Source: SCTM01 sp965279655 (GTDB lineage: Bacteria; Pseudomonadota; Alphaproteobacteria; Rhodospirillales; Rhodospirillaceae). Taken from it: a DNA stretch of 64,000 bases. The notes under the pieces were generated by a model, which worked only from the letters and a program-made list of their open reading frames with translations, was not told where the DNA came from and did no database searches. Position 1 is the stretch's first letter, and every line of letters starts with the position of its first letter. The DNA is taken from contig OZ257255.1 of NCBI GenBank assembly GCA_965279655.1, positions 2,418,001 through 2,482,000 of the forward strand, in the 5' to 3' direction. A program made the translations under genes and the position numbers. Positions 27,081-37,715 of this stretch are shown here, one piece after another.

Positions 27081-28190
27081 ATGAGCAACAAACCCATCGA
27101 TTACAAGGCTGCCGGGGTCGATTACAGCAAGATCGACCCGCTCAAGATCGATGCCCAGCGCGCCGCGCGGGAGACCGCCGGGAATCTCAAACACACCGGG
27201 TTCACCGAGATCGCCGCCTCCCGCGGCGAATCCGCCTACGTGATCGATATGGGCGACATTCTGCTCGCCACCATCACCGAATGCCTCGGCACGAAGGTGC
27301 TGATCGCCGACGCCATGCGGCCGATCACCGGAAAGACCTATTTCGACGCCCTCGCCCAGGACACCCTGGCCATGGCGATCAACGACATCATCACCGTGGG
27401 CGCGACGCCCGTGTCCGTGCACGCCTACTGGGCCGCCGGATCGAGCAACTGGTTCGACGACGCGGAGCGGTCCGCCGATCTGGTGCGCGGGTGGAAAGCC
27501 GCCTGTGACATTTGTGGCGTGTCGTGGGGCGGCGGCGAAACGCCGAGCCTCGTGGGCGTCGTCAACCCGGACACCATCGACCTCGCGGCCTCGTGCATCG
27601 GCATCGTGCGTCCGCGCGAGCGCCTGACCATCGCGGACAAGCTTGCCGCCGGCGATGCCATCGTGATGCTCGCCGCGAGCGGCATTCACGCCAACGGCGT
27701 CTCGCTGGCCCGCAAGGTCGCGGCGGATTCCGCGCAAGGGTATCGCGCGAAGCTCAGCGACGGGCGGCTCTTCGGCGATGCGCTGATGGATCCGACCGTG
27801 CTGTATTCGCCGGTGACGGAAGCGCTGTTCGCCGCCGGAATCATTCCGCACTACTGCGCCAACATCACCGGCCATGGCTGGCGCAAAGTGATGCGCCATC
27901 CCGGCGCATTCACCTATCGGTTCGACACGCTCGCGCCGGTGCCGCCGGTGCTGGCCTACCTGCAACAGGCCGCGCGCCTGAGCGACGCGGAAGCCTACGG
28001 TACCTTCAACATGGGCGCGGGCTTTGCGTTGTTCGTGGAAGCGAAGGACGCGGAGAAAACCGTTGCCGTCGCCCAAAAGGCCGGCGTCGGCGCCTGGATC
28101 GCAGGCAAAGTCGAGGCGGGTCCGAAGCGCGTGATCATTGAACCGATCGGCGTGACGTACGCCGACGCCGATCTCCATCTCCGCGCCTGA
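27081..28190 (+). CDS. purM: divergent PurM-like AIR synthase
   Basis: 369 residues of the AIR-synthase fold, expected to close FGAM to aminoimidazole ribotide. Recognisable pieces are DYKAAGVDYSKID, LGTKVLIAD, QDTLAMAINDIITVGATP, GGGETPSL, LAASGIHANGVSLARKV and a late ANITGHGW. The last replaces the usual HITGGG, and GGETPSL replaces GGETAEMPG, so it is a distant PurM. purN lies 0.9 kb downstream on the other strand and hda upstream, the usual alphaproteobacterial neighbourhood, which favours a real PurM role. A specialised AIR-synthase-related function is the alternative. Confidence 0.72.
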   Translation: MSNKPIDYKAAGVDYSKIDPLKIDAQRAARETAGNLKHTGFTEIAASRGESAYVIDMGDILLATITECLGTKVLIADAMRPITGKTYFDALAQDTLAMAINDIITVGATPVSVHAYWAAGSSNWFDDAERSADLVRGWKAACDICGVSWGGGETPSLVGVVNPDTIDLAASCIGIVRPRERLTIADKLAAGDAIVMLAASGIHANGVSLARKVAADSAQGYRAKLSDGRLFGDALMDPTVLYSPVTEALFAAGIIPHYCANITGHGWRKVMRHPGAFTYRFDTLAPVPPVLAYLQQAARLSDAEAYGTFNMGAGFALFVEAKDAEKTVAVAQKAGVGAWIAGKVEAGPKRVIIEPIGVTYADADLHLRA

Positions 28191-29074
28191 TGACTCGGCT
28201 TCGCGCCGACCTCCTGCTTCTTCTGACCGCGATTATCTGGGGCACGGCGTTCGTCGCGCAGAAGGCCGCCAACGAGACGATGGGGCCGATCACCTTTGTC
28301 GGCGCGCGGTTCCTGTTCTCCGCCCTTGCGATCCTGCCGCTCGCGCTGCTGGAAGCGCGCAAGCCGCACCCGCCGCTGCTACCGCGCGACTGGCGTCTCG
28401 CGAGTTTGGTCGGCCTGTGTCTGTTCATCGGCTCGGTGCTGCAACAGACCGCGCTCCTGACCACCAGCGTCACCAACGGCGGCTTCCTGACGGCGCTTTA
28501 TGTGGTGATGGTGCCCTTCACCACCTGGCTGCTCACACGCGACCGCATCAGCCGCACCGTCCTGCTGGCCTGCGCGATCTCGCTGGTCGGCGCGTATCTT
28601 TTGAGCGCCCACGGCGGCATGCAGCCGTTCGCCATGGGCGACTTCCTGCTGATCGTGTCCGACGTTGCCTGGGCCTTCGGCATCAGTCTCGTCGGCCTGT
28701 TCTTGATGCAGTCCCCGCGCGTCTTCTTCTTATCCCTGGTGCAGTACAGCTTGACCGCGGTGCTGGGACTCGCTGTCGGCTTCGCGGTCGAGCCCGTGAA
28801 TTGGAGCGGCATCCACGCCGCCCTGCCGGCGATCCTCTACGCCGGGCTGATCTCCGGCGGAATTGCGTTCACGATGCAGAACATTGCCCAACGTCATACG
28901 CCGGCGCCGGAGGCCGCCCTGATCATGTCGCTGGAGGCTGTCGCCGCCGCCGTTGCCGGCGCGATCCTGCTGGGTGAACGTTTGGGATCGATTGCCCTGC
29001 TGGGCTGCGGCTTGGTCATGGCCGGGGTGATCGTCGCGGAAGCGGGCCCCGCCCTCATCCGCAAACGCTCATAA
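28190..29074 (+). CDS. EamA/DMT-family transporter
   Basis: 294-residue inner-membrane protein with about ten hydrophobic segments in two EamA halves. The first half starts LLLLLTAIIWGTAFVAQKAA, the second around MGDFLLIVSDVAWAFGISLVG; EAALIMSLEAVAAAVAGAILLGE is the classic final EamA motif. The start shares one base with the purM stop (TGATG), so it is probably co-transcribed. It overlaps the convergent purN end by six bases. Transported metabolite unknown. Confidence 0.88.
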   Translation: MTRLRADLLLLLTAIIWGTAFVAQKAANETMGPITFVGARFLFSALAILPLALLEARKPHPPLLPRDWRLASLVGLCLFIGSVLQQTALLTTSVTNGGFLTALYVVMVPFTTWLLTRDRISRTVLLACAISLVGAYLLSAHGGMQPFAMGDFLLIVSDVAWAFGISLVGLFLMQSPRVFFLSLVQYSLTAVLGLAVGFAVEPVNWSGIHAALPAILYAGLISGGIAFTMQNIAQRHTPAPEAALIMSLEAVAAAVAGAILLGERLGSIALLGCGLVMAGVIVAEAGPALIRKRS

Positions 29075-29689
29075 CCGGTCGAGATCGAGCTCGCCGGAAA
29101 AAATGCGCGTGAGGGTGTCCACGTAGAGCGTCTGCTCCCGCGCCTGCACGCGGGCGGCCAGCGTCTCGGCGGTGTCGCCGGGTTCCACCGCCACACGGCC
29201 TTGCGCGACCACGGGGCCGTGATCGTATTCGTCATCGACGATGTGAATGGTGCAGCCGGTTTCCGCGTCGCCGGACTTCAGCACAGCGGTGTGAACGTGT
29301 GCGCCGTACATGCCGTGGCCGCCGAACTTCGGCAGCAGCGCCGGGTGCACGTTGAGGATGCGGCGGTGGAAGACCTTGAGTGTTTGCGGCCCGAGCTTGC
29401 GCATGTAGCCGGCCAGGATCACCAGATCGGCGCCGACCCTGGAGAGTTCCGCGGCGATAGCCTCGTCCGCCGCGGCGTCGGAGCCGGCGGTCTTGGCGCT
29501 GATGTGGCGCGTGTCGACATGGTTCTGCTTGGCCCAGGCGATGGCACCGCTATCGCCGTTGTTGCTGATCAGCAGGACGGGCTGGGCGCTTAACACGCCG
29601 GACTGACACGCCGCGGCGATGGCGCGCATGTTCGTCCCATTGTGGGACGCGAGGAACGCAAGCTTGGGACGGGCGGGGAGATGCGACAT
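29069..29689 (-). CDS. purN: phosphoribosylglycinamide formyltransferase
   Basis: Transfers formyl from 10-formyl-tetrahydrofolate to GAR in purine synthesis. 206 residues. N-terminal LASHNGTNMRAIAAA binds the substrate phosphate. The catalytic Asn/His appear in ILNVHPALLPKFGGHGMYG, and Asp in TIHIVDDEYDHGPVV. All active-site residues are present. Lies 0.9 kb from purM, in opposite orientation with an EamA gene between. Confidence 0.94.
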   Translation of the reverse strand: MSHLPARPKLAFLASHNGTNMRAIAAACQSGVLSAQPVLLISNNGDSGAIAWAKQNHVDTRHISAKTAGSDAAADEAIAAELSRVGADLVILAGYMRKLGPQTLKVFHRRILNVHPALLPKFGGHGMYGAHVHTAVLKSGDAETGCTIHIVDDEYDHGPVVAQGRVAVEPGDTAETLAARVQAREQTLYVDTLTRIFSGELDLDRL

Positions 29690-29708
29690 CGCCCCGCCCT
29701 TTTCTCAA

Positions 29709-30131
29709 TTAGCCGACGATTTCGCTGCCGGCGAAGAAGTAGGCGATCTCAATGGCCGCGTTCTCCGGCGAGTCAGAGCCGTGCACGGAGTTGGCTTCGA
29801 TCGACTCAGCGACTTCCTTGCGGATCGTGCCCGCGTCGGCGTTCGCCGGGTTGGTCGCGCCCATGATCTCGCGGTTGCGGGCGACGGCGTTCTCGCCTTC
29901 GAGGACCTGAACGATCACGGGACCGGAGGTCATGAAGTCGCACAGGCTCTTGAAGAACGGACGCTCCTTGTGGACGCCGTAGAAGCTCTCGGCCTGGGCG
30001 GTGGTCATCTGGATGCGCTTCTGGGCGACGATGCGCAGGCCACCGGCTTCCAGCATGGAATTCACCTTGCCGGTCAGGTTGCGGCGAGTGGCGTCGGGCT
30101 TGATGATCGAGAAAGTGCGTTGGACGGCCAT
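29709..30131 (-). CDS. ndk: nucleoside diphosphate kinase
   Basis: Balances NTP pools by phosphate transfer through a His. 140 residues, full length. N-terminus RTFSIIKPDATRRNL; phosphorylated His in NSVHGSDSPENA; NPANADAGTIRKEVA is also typical. Same strand as purN, 19 bases upstream of it, so likely one transcript serving purine metabolism. Confidence 0.97.
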   Translation of the reverse strand: MAVQRTFSIIKPDATRRNLTGKVNSMLEAGGLRIVAQKRIQMTTAQAESFYGVHKERPFFKSLCDFMTSGPVIVQVLEGENAVARNREIMGATNPANADAGTIRKEVAESIEANSVHGSDSPENAAIEIAYFFAGSEIVG

Positions 30132-30221
30132 GGAACTGTTCTTTCGTCGGGAAAAGGGCGGAAAACCGCGCGGGTTATAGACAACCGGGCCCTAGCAGGC
30201 AATGCCGGGGCTAAATCAGGC

Positions 30222-30668
30222 CTAGGTGGCCTTTTCCTGCCAGCCGGTCTGGGTCTGCTGCCAATAGTGGAGTTCGTGGCCGGCGGCCTTGACGACCTTC
30301 CAGCGCTCCCGCGCCCCCGCGGTGGCGGTCTCGTTCGTCCCGTCGAACAGGTCGAGGCAGCGGTCGAATTCACCCAAACGCGATGAGGACATGCCGTCCG
30401 TGAGCACCAGGAGCTTCGCCCCGTTGGGGTTCTCCTCGTCCGTGGTCAGCCAGATCGGCTGCTCCGCCGCGAATCCGTCCTTGGTGGTGCCGTGGGGCAG
30501 CCAGGAATCGGCGTTGTAGGTCCAGAGCATGCCGGACAGCGCTTCGAGCCGATCGTCGGAGGCCGCCATCACCACCGCGCGCAAGCCCGCCTGCATGGCC
30601 CGCTCCAGCAGAATGGGCAGCGCCCGCTCCAGCGGGGAGTCTTGCAGGTGGTAGAAGTCGACCCGCAT
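30222..30668 (-). CDS. holC: DNA polymerase III chi subunit
   Basis: 148 residues matching HolC, which links the clamp loader to single-strand binding protein. FYHLQDSPLERALPILLERA at the N-terminus, DDRLEALSGMLWTY and a PHG turn are diagnostic, as is the late FDRCLDLFDG segment. Rarely more than 150 residues in the family, as here. Lies between ndk and degP on the same strand, with a palindromic repeat on its upstream side. Confidence 0.88.
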   Translation of the reverse strand: MRVDFYHLQDSPLERALPILLERAMQAGLRAVVMAASDDRLEALSGMLWTYNADSWLPHGTTKDGFAAEQPIWLTTDEENPNGAKLLVLTDGMSSSRLGEFDRCLDLFDGTNETATAGARERWKVVKAAGHELHYWQQTQTGWQEKAT

Positions 30669-30684
30669 CGGGATTCTCTAGTTG

Positions 30685-30731
30685 GGCATGATCTGATCGG
30701 AAAACCGGAGTCCACTTTTCCGGATCATGCC
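30685..30731. repeat. 47-bp palindromic intergenic repeat, copy 1
   Basis: Imperfect palindrome reading GGCATGATCTGATCGGAAAA, then CCGGAGTCCACTTTTCCGG and ATCATGCC. Outer arms GGCATGATC/GATCATGCC and inner CGGAAAA/TTTTCCG pair. A second copy is at 44199-44246. The CGGAAAACCGG-TGTCCACTTTTCCGGAT form is frequent between genes in Rhizobiales-type genomes. It lies between holC and the degP end and could act as a terminator. Confidence 0.75.
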
Positions 30732-30732
30732 G

Positions 30733-32202
<1,470 letters not shown>

Positions 32203-32266
32203 GGTTCAAAAAAGCGAAGGGCGCGTAGGTTAACACCTACGCGCCCCACATCCGAGCGGTTCCCGG

Positions 32267-33133
32267 CTATTTGCCGGGGGTCTTGTTGAAGTAGCGGAAG
32301 AACTCCGAATCCGGGCTCAGGACCATGGTCGTGCCAGCACCCATGGATGCGCGGTAGGCCTCGAGCGACCGGAAGAACGCATAGAACTCGGTGTCCTTGC
32401 CTTGCGCAGCGTTCAGGATCTTGCGGCTTTCGGCTTCGCCGTCACCCAGCAGGATCTGCGCCTCGCGCTCTGCTTCGGCGATGATGATGGTCCGATCCCT
32501 GTCCGCTTCGGCTTCGATTCGGGACTTCTGCTCCTGTCCCAAACCGCGCTTCTCGGCCGCTTCGGCGATACGGTCAGACCGCATGCGGCCGTAGGTGGCT
32601 TGGGTGGTGTCCTGGGTGAGATCGGTACGGCCGATCCGGACTTCGACGACTTCAATCCCGAACTCGGGCGCACGGCGGCGCACGGCGTCGGTGATTTCGC
32701 GCATGACGAAGTTGCGCTTGTCGCCAAGCACGTCAGCGAGTTCGGCGCGACCCAACGCGTCGCGCACGCTGCCGTTCAGGATAGAGCCAAAGCGGTCACG
32801 GAACGCGGTCTCGGTCTGCACCGCCTGGAAGAACGTGAGCGGGTCGACGATCTTGTAGCGCGCGAAGGCATCGACGTTGATACGCCGCTGGTCGATCAGC
32901 GACATATCCTGCCCCGGCGGATCGAGATCGAGGACGCGACTGTCGTAATAGAACACGTCCTGCACCATCGGCAGTTTCACGTGCAGGCCGGGTTCGGTGA
33001 CCACCCGCTTGGGCTCGCCGAACTGCAGCACCAGCGCCTGATGGGTCTGGTGCACGGTGAACAACGAACCGCTGAGAATCATCAGCGCGACGACCGCGCC
33101 GACGATCAGTCCAATCTGACGAACGGAGATCAT
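32267..33133 (-). CDS. hflC: HflC protease modulator
   Basis: 288-residue membrane-anchored SPFH protein that with HflK surrounds and restrains FtsH. A single N-terminal membrane segment (GLIVGAVVALMILSGSLF) precedes the band-7 domain (LQFGEPKRVVTEPGLHVKLP) and a coiled coil rich in EAEAD/EAERE. Start overlaps the hflK stop (ATGA). Confidence 0.95.
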   Translation of the reverse strand: MISVRQIGLIVGAVVALMILSGSLFTVHQTHQALVLQFGEPKRVVTEPGLHVKLPMVQDVFYYDSRVLDLDPPGQDMSLIDQRRINVDAFARYKIVDPLTFFQAVQTETAFRDRFGSILNGSVRDALGRAELADVLGDKRNFVMREITDAVRRRAPEFGIEVVEVRIGRTDLTQDTTQATYGRMRSDRIAEAAEKRGLGQEQKSRIEAEADRDRTIIIAEAEREAQILLGDGEAESRKILNAAQGKDTEFYAFFRSLEAYRASMGAGTTMVLSPDSEFFRYFNKTPGK

Positions 33134-34254
33134 TGTGGCGCCTCCTTGGCTTGACGGCGCTGGACTTCAGGCAGCGGCAAGTACGGCACGACGCCGTTCC
33201 CCCTCCCCTTCTCGTCGAGCAGGATCTTGTCGGTCTTGGACAGGATTTCCTGCATGGCTTCGAGATACATGCGCCGCGCGGTGATGTCCTTGTTGGCGGC
33301 ATAGGTCTGGTAGAACGCGGTGAAACGCGCCGCCTGACCTTCCGCTTCCTTCACCAGCCGCGACTTCTGCGCTTCCGCCGCCTGCACCATGCGGGCCGCG
33401 TCACCCTTGGCACGGGGAACGATGTCGTTGCGGTAGGCGAGCGCTTCGTTGCGCAGGCGTTCTTCGTCCTGCTTGGCGCGCTGGACGTCGTTGAAGGCGT
33501 CGATGACTTCCTTCGGCGGATCCGCGTTCTGGATGCGCAAGTCGAGGATCGTCACGCCGGCCTTGTAGCTGTCCATGATCTGCTGGAGCAGTTCGCGCCC
33601 CTGCTGCGCAATCGCATCGCGCTGGTTGGTCAGCACGGACTGCAGCGGATTACGGCCGATGATCTCGCGCAGGGCGCTTTCGGCGGCGACCTTCACGGTG
33701 ACTTCCGGATCACGCATGTTGAACAGGAATTCGCCGGCGCTGCGGATACGCCACTGCACCACGAACTTCACGTCGACGATGTTCTGATCGCCGGTGAGCA
33801 CCAGGGATTCTTGCGGCACGTCGCGCAAATTGGTCCCCGACCCCCGGAACCCGATGGTGATCTGGTTGGTCTGGGTGACTTTCGGCTTCACCACTTCGCC
33901 CATCGGGCCGGGGAACCAGTAACGCAGGCCCGCCTGGGTGGTCTTCACATACTTGCCGAACAGGAGTTCGACACCCTGCTCGTCCGGCTGGACGCGGTAG
34001 AAGCCGCTCAGGCCCCACAACAGCAGGATCAGGCCGGCCACGGCCCAAAGGGTCCGCCCGCCGCCAAAGCCGCCCGGCAGCCAGCGCCGCACGCGTTCCT
34101 GGCTGCGCCGGAGCAATTCTTCCAGATCCGGGGCACCTGAGTTGCCACCCCCGCCGCTGCGATTGCCACCGCCCCAGGGGTTATTATTGCCCCCGCCGCC
34201 GCCGCCCCACGGGCCACTGCCCCAGGGTCCGCCGCCTTGTTGTTTGTAAAACAA
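33130..34254 (-). CDS. hflK: HflK protease modulator
   Basis: 374 residues, partner of HflC. The first 45 residues are Gly/Asn/Pro-rich (GGGPWGSGPWGGGGGG), as in other HflK. One membrane span (LWAVAGLILLLWGLSGFYRV) leads into the SPFH domain (GVELLFGKYVKTTQAGLRYW), then a Lys/Glu/Ala coiled coil. First of the hflK-hflC-degP set; upstream, a divergent promoter region is shared with the Mrp gene. Confidence 0.95.
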   Translation of the reverse strand: MFYKQQGGGPWGSGPWGGGGGGNNNPWGGGNRSGGGGNSGAPDLEELLRRSQERVRRWLPGGFGGGRTLWAVAGLILLLWGLSGFYRVQPDEQGVELLFGKYVKTTQAGLRYWFPGPMGEVVKPKVTQTNQITIGFRGSGTNLRDVPQESLVLTGDQNIVDVKFVVQWRIRSAGEFLFNMRDPEVTVKVAAESALREIIGRNPLQSVLTNQRDAIAQQGRELLQQIMDSYKAGVTILDLRIQNADPPKEVIDAFNDVQRAKQDEERLRNEALAYRNDIVPRAKGDAARMVQAAEAQKSRLVKEAEGQAARFTAFYQTYAANKDITARRMYLEAMQEILSKTDKILLDEKGRGNGVVPYLPLPEVQRRQAKEAPQ

Positions 34255-34425
34255 TGGATTAATCCTTCGCCTGCCGCGACATCCGAGGGCTGGACGGGGC
34301 TGAAACCGACCGTCGCGTTATAGGACATCGGCCCCCCAGTCGCAAATCAACCAGCTTCGATCCTGGCTGCCCCGGTTGTCCTCACTGAGACGTTACCTGG
34401 TTAGATTCCTGGAGATTTCCAGCCC

Positions 34426-35529
34426 ATGCCGATCACCCAAGCCGAAGTGCTGTCCGCCCTGAAGACCGTCGATTCCGGTACGGGGGGGCTCGATGTGGTG
34501 AGCCGGGGCTGGGCCAAGGACGTTTTGGTGAAGGACGGACACGTCACTTTCGCCCTCGAAGTCCCCCGCGAAATGGGGCCGAAACTGGAGCCGGTACGCG
34601 CCGCCGCCGAGAAAGCGGTGCATGCGCTCAAAGGCGTTTTGTCGGTGACGGCGGTCCTGACCGCCGCCGCGGCGCCCGCGCCGCAGTCGCCCGCCAAGGG
34701 CAGCGGCCGCCTCGAACTGCCGACGGTGAAATTCCTGGTGGCGGTCGCCTCCGGCAAGGGCGGCGTCGGCAAATCCACGACGGCGGCGAACCTTGCGGTG
34801 GCGCTGGCGCGGCAGGGCCGCAAGGTGGCGCTGTTCGACGCCGACATCTTCGGGCCCTCCCAGCCGCGCATGCTCGGCCTCGCCGGACAGAAACCGCAGT
34901 CCGACGGCAAGAAGGTCACGCCGCTTTCGAACCACGGCATCAAGGTCATGTCGATCGGCTTCATGGTGAAGGAAGACGATCCGATCATCTGGCGTGGGCC
35001 GATGGTGATGGGCGCCCTCGAACAGATGCTGCGCGACGTCGAGTGGGGCGAGATCGATGTGATGATCATCGACATGCCGCCGGGCACCGGCGACACGCAG
35101 CTCACCATGTCGCAACGTGTGCCGTTGTCGGGCGCGGTGATCGTGTCGACGCCGCAGGACATCGCGCTGCTCGATGCGCGCAAGGGCCTCAACATGTTCC
35201 GCAAGGTCGAGGTGCCGATTCTCGGCGTGATTGAGAATATGAGCTACCACTTATGCGTGAAGTGCGGGCATCGCGAGGACATCTTCGCCCACGGGGGCGC
35301 GCACCGCACCGCGGACGAACTGGGCGCGGAATTCCTGGGTGAGATCCCGCTCGACCTCAAAATCCGCGAAACCTCCGATGGTGGTCACCCAATCGTCGAT
35401 GCTGAGCCCGACAGCCCCCACGCGCAGGCTTACATGAAGATCGCGGAACGGCTGTGGGACAAGCTGAATGGCAAGCAACGCGCCGCCCCAAAGATCAGTT
35501 TGGGCAACCTGTTCAAGCGTCAGACGTAA
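34426..35529 (+). CDS. Mrp/ApbC iron-sulfur carrier ATPase
   Basis: 367-residue P-loop scaffold/carrier for Fe-S clusters. N-terminal MIP18/DUF59 domain (first 100 residues), a deviant Walker A VASGKGGVGKSTTA, MPPGTGDTQLT and a CVKC pair at the dimer interface (YHLCVKCGHRED) that would bridge the cluster. The RBS is weak but the ATG at 34426 starts the conserved region. A GC hairpin (GCGCGCC-actgg-GGCGCGC, near 35548) follows the stop. Confidence 0.92.
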   Translation: MPITQAEVLSALKTVDSGTGGLDVVSRGWAKDVLVKDGHVTFALEVPREMGPKLEPVRAAAEKAVHALKGVLSVTAVLTAAAAPAPQSPAKGSGRLELPTVKFLVAVASGKGGVGKSTTAANLAVALARQGRKVALFDADIFGPSQPRMLGLAGQKPQSDGKKVTPLSNHGIKVMSIGFMVKEDDPIIWRGPMVMGALEQMLRDVEWGEIDVMIIDMPPGTGDTQLTMSQRVPLSGAVIVSTPQDIALLDARKGLNMFRKVEVPILGVIENMSYHLCVKCGHREDIFAHGGAHRTADELGAEFLGEIPLDLKIRETSDGGHPIVDAEPDSPHAQAYMKIAERLWDKLNGKQRAAPKISLGNLFKRQT

Positions 35530-35609
35530 GTAAAGCGGCCGACAGAAAGCGCGCCACTGGGGCGCGCGAGACGGGAGATCAGCTGGGGCGATAACCCACG
35601 ACGGCCATC

Positions 35610-35627
35610 GCAGCGCTTACGCGCTGC
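35610..35627 (+). promoter_or_regulatory. perfect hairpin abutting the protease ribosome binding site
   Basis: GCAGCGC (35610-35616), loop TTAC, GCGCTGC (35621-35627). The Shine-Dalgarno GGAAGGGGGA begins at the next base, and the GTG start follows at 35644. The closeness suggests either a leader structure that could tune initiation or mRNA stability, or chance in GC-rich DNA. No known riboswitch was recognised. Confidence 0.35.
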
Positions 35628-35643
35628 GGAAGGGGGATACGTC

Positions 35644-37707
35644 GTGTCAGGTTCGTCCGCCACATCCGGTGGCAAATTGCTCTCCGTCGTTTTCCTTGGC
35701 GCGTTCATCGCGATGCCGGCGCTGGCGCAGCCCCGCGCGCAAGCAACCAAGCTGCCCGATCTCACCGCGTATAATTGCGGCTACACGTCCGCACCGCCGC
35801 CCAACTACAGCCTGACCACCATGCACATCGGGCAGGTGATCAAGGGCCATTACGCGGAGTGGAATGAATTCTATCTGTCGAACGCCGACGCCCCCAACGC
35901 GCTCAAGCTCGCCTGCATCAGCCAGATGGTGCCGAAGGCGCGGCAGCTGAGCGCGGAGGAAGCCAAAGGCTTCCTGACCGACAGTCTCGCCATCGGCGCG
36001 CCATCGGGCGCCGTGGAGAAGGCGCTCGCCGCGCCGGGCGACGAGATGCCGGAAGACGTGAAGGTCGAGCCGCTGAAGCGTCCGATCGACCCGCGTTCGG
36101 ATGTGGCGCGCGCGCAAAGCTTCAGCAGCGAGGCGCCGCCGGTGCCGGTCACCAAATCGTCCGACCCCAATTCGGCCGATACGACGCCACTCGCAAAGTC
36201 GAATGCGGTGATCGTCGCGGAGCCGGAAACGTTCGTGGCGACGCCGCAGACCGCGGGCGTGGAAGACCGTACGCGCGTCGCCAACACCACCGCCTATCCG
36301 TGGAACACCATCGGCTATCTTTTGGTGACCTACCCCAACGGCGAGAGCTATCGCTGCTCCGGCACGCTGGTCAGCCCCTACACGGTGCTGACTGCCGGGC
36401 ACTGCATCCACAACAATCCCCGCGGCGGTTTTGTCGTGCAGGCGCGGTTCTATCCGGGACAGTACCAGCCGAGCGGCAGTTCGTCGGTCGTGCGTCCCTA
36501 TGCGAGCCATGCGGATTGGCAAAACCTGAAAACCACCCAGCGCTGGATCCAGATTTCCGGCAGCGAGTCCTATCCGGTGACGGACTATCAGAGCGACTTC
36601 GCGGCCATTCAGTTCAAGACGCCATTCACGCATACGTCCACGTTCATGCCGGTGGTCTATTCCTCCACCACCAGCCCGGGGATCAGCGGGGGCTATCCGG
36701 CCTACGTCGCCGGCTCTCCGACTTTCACGGCATGGACACACACCGGCAACGAGCGCTCGTTGTCGCTGCGCAATAGCCACGTGCGTGAGTTCGCCATCGA
36801 TTCCAGCGGCGGCAACTCGGGCGGTCCGTTCTGGATCAACGAGCCCGCGACCGGACGCCCGGTGCTGGTCGGCTCGCTTTCCTACGGCGACGATCTCAAC
36901 GACCGCGCCGGCGGCCCCTGGTACGACGGTTGGAACCAGGCACTGTTGAAGGATTGGATGGCCTACGGCGTGAACACGATCGAAGTCGCGCAGAACCTCT
37001 CGAGCGGCCTGCGCGTGGCGTCGGTGTTCTCCTCCGCCCAGCGGCAGTCGCAATCCTTCGTGCGGCTGTACAACCCGAGCAGCGTGCCCGGCACGGTGAA
37101 TATCACCCTCGCCGACTACGCCACGGGCACCATGCTCAGCACCTGGACCAGTCCGGTCATTCAACCGGGCGCATCGGCGCAATACTCGATCTGGGATCTG
37201 GAATTGAGCGGATCGGTGCGCATCACCAATCCGCCGGCATTCTATTCCCTATCGGTCCGCCCCACGTTTACCGGCTATTTCCAGCACGTGCTGTGGCAGA
37301 TGACCGACGGCGCGGTGACCAACATCACGACCTGCGACACACGGACGACAAGCGATCCGAACCTGTTGCTGAACGTGCATTCGAGCACGATCTTCAACGA
37401 GTATCCCAGCACCGTCGTGATCGAGAACACCGGCAGCGTGCCGACCACCGTGCTGTTGGGGATTTATGACGCCCGCAACGGCCAGCGGCTTGGCGGCGTG
37501 GGCACCGGACAGATCCCGGCGAACGGACAGTCCATGTCCTCGATGCTGTCGATGCAGAACGCCATCGGCTACAACGCACCCGCCGACATGTTCCATTTTA
37601 TCGTAAAGGCCGAGAGCCCCTTCACTGGCTATCTGCAGCACCTGGTGCGGAACATGAAGACCGGCGTAGTCACCGACATGAGCCAAGTCTGCGCCATGAA
37701 CCCCTAG
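35644..37707 (+). CDS. secreted trypsin-like serine protease with two C-terminal repeats
   Basis: 687 residues, GTG start behind a strong GGAAGGGGGA. Signal peptide LLSVVFLGAFIAMPALAQ. A propeptide-like region (about residues 30-210) precedes a chymotrypsin-fold domain with His in LTAGHCIHN, Asp in YQSDFAAIQF and Ser in SGGNSGGPFW, so it should be active. The last 230 residues hold two copies of the roughly 100-residue repeat also found four times in the protein at 1143-3611 (VFSS and VHSS starts, TSPVIQPGASAQY, GYFQHVLW and GYLQHLVRN, TDMSQVC). The repeats may anchor the enzyme or bind substrate. Physiological target unknown. Confidence 0.88.
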   Translation: MSGSSATSGGKLLSVVFLGAFIAMPALAQPRAQATKLPDLTAYNCGYTSAPPPNYSLTTMHIGQVIKGHYAEWNEFYLSNADAPNALKLACISQMVPKARQLSAEEAKGFLTDSLAIGAPSGAVEKALAAPGDEMPEDVKVEPLKRPIDPRSDVARAQSFSSEAPPVPVTKSSDPNSADTTPLAKSNAVIVAEPETFVATPQTAGVEDRTRVANTTAYPWNTIGYLLVTYPNGESYRCSGTLVSPYTVLTAGHCIHNNPRGGFVVQARFYPGQYQPSGSSSVVRPYASHADWQNLKTTQRWIQISGSESYPVTDYQSDFAAIQFKTPFTHTSTFMPVVYSSTTSPGISGGYPAYVAGSPTFTAWTHTGNERSLSLRNSHVREFAIDSSGGNSGGPFWINEPATGRPVLVGSLSYGDDLNDRAGGPWYDGWNQALLKDWMAYGVNTIEVAQNLSSGLRVASVFSSAQRQSQSFVRLYNPSSVPGTVNITLADYATGTMLSTWTSPVIQPGASAQYSIWDLELSGSVRITNPPAFYSLSVRPTFTGYFQHVLWQMTDGAVTNITTCDTRTTSDPNLLLNVHSSTIFNEYPSTVVIENTGSVPTTVLLGIYDARNGQRLGGVGTGQIPANGQSMSSMLSMQNAIGYNAPADMFHFIVKAESPFTGYLQHLVRNMKTGVVTDMSQVCAMNP

Positions 37708-37715
37708 GGGAATCC

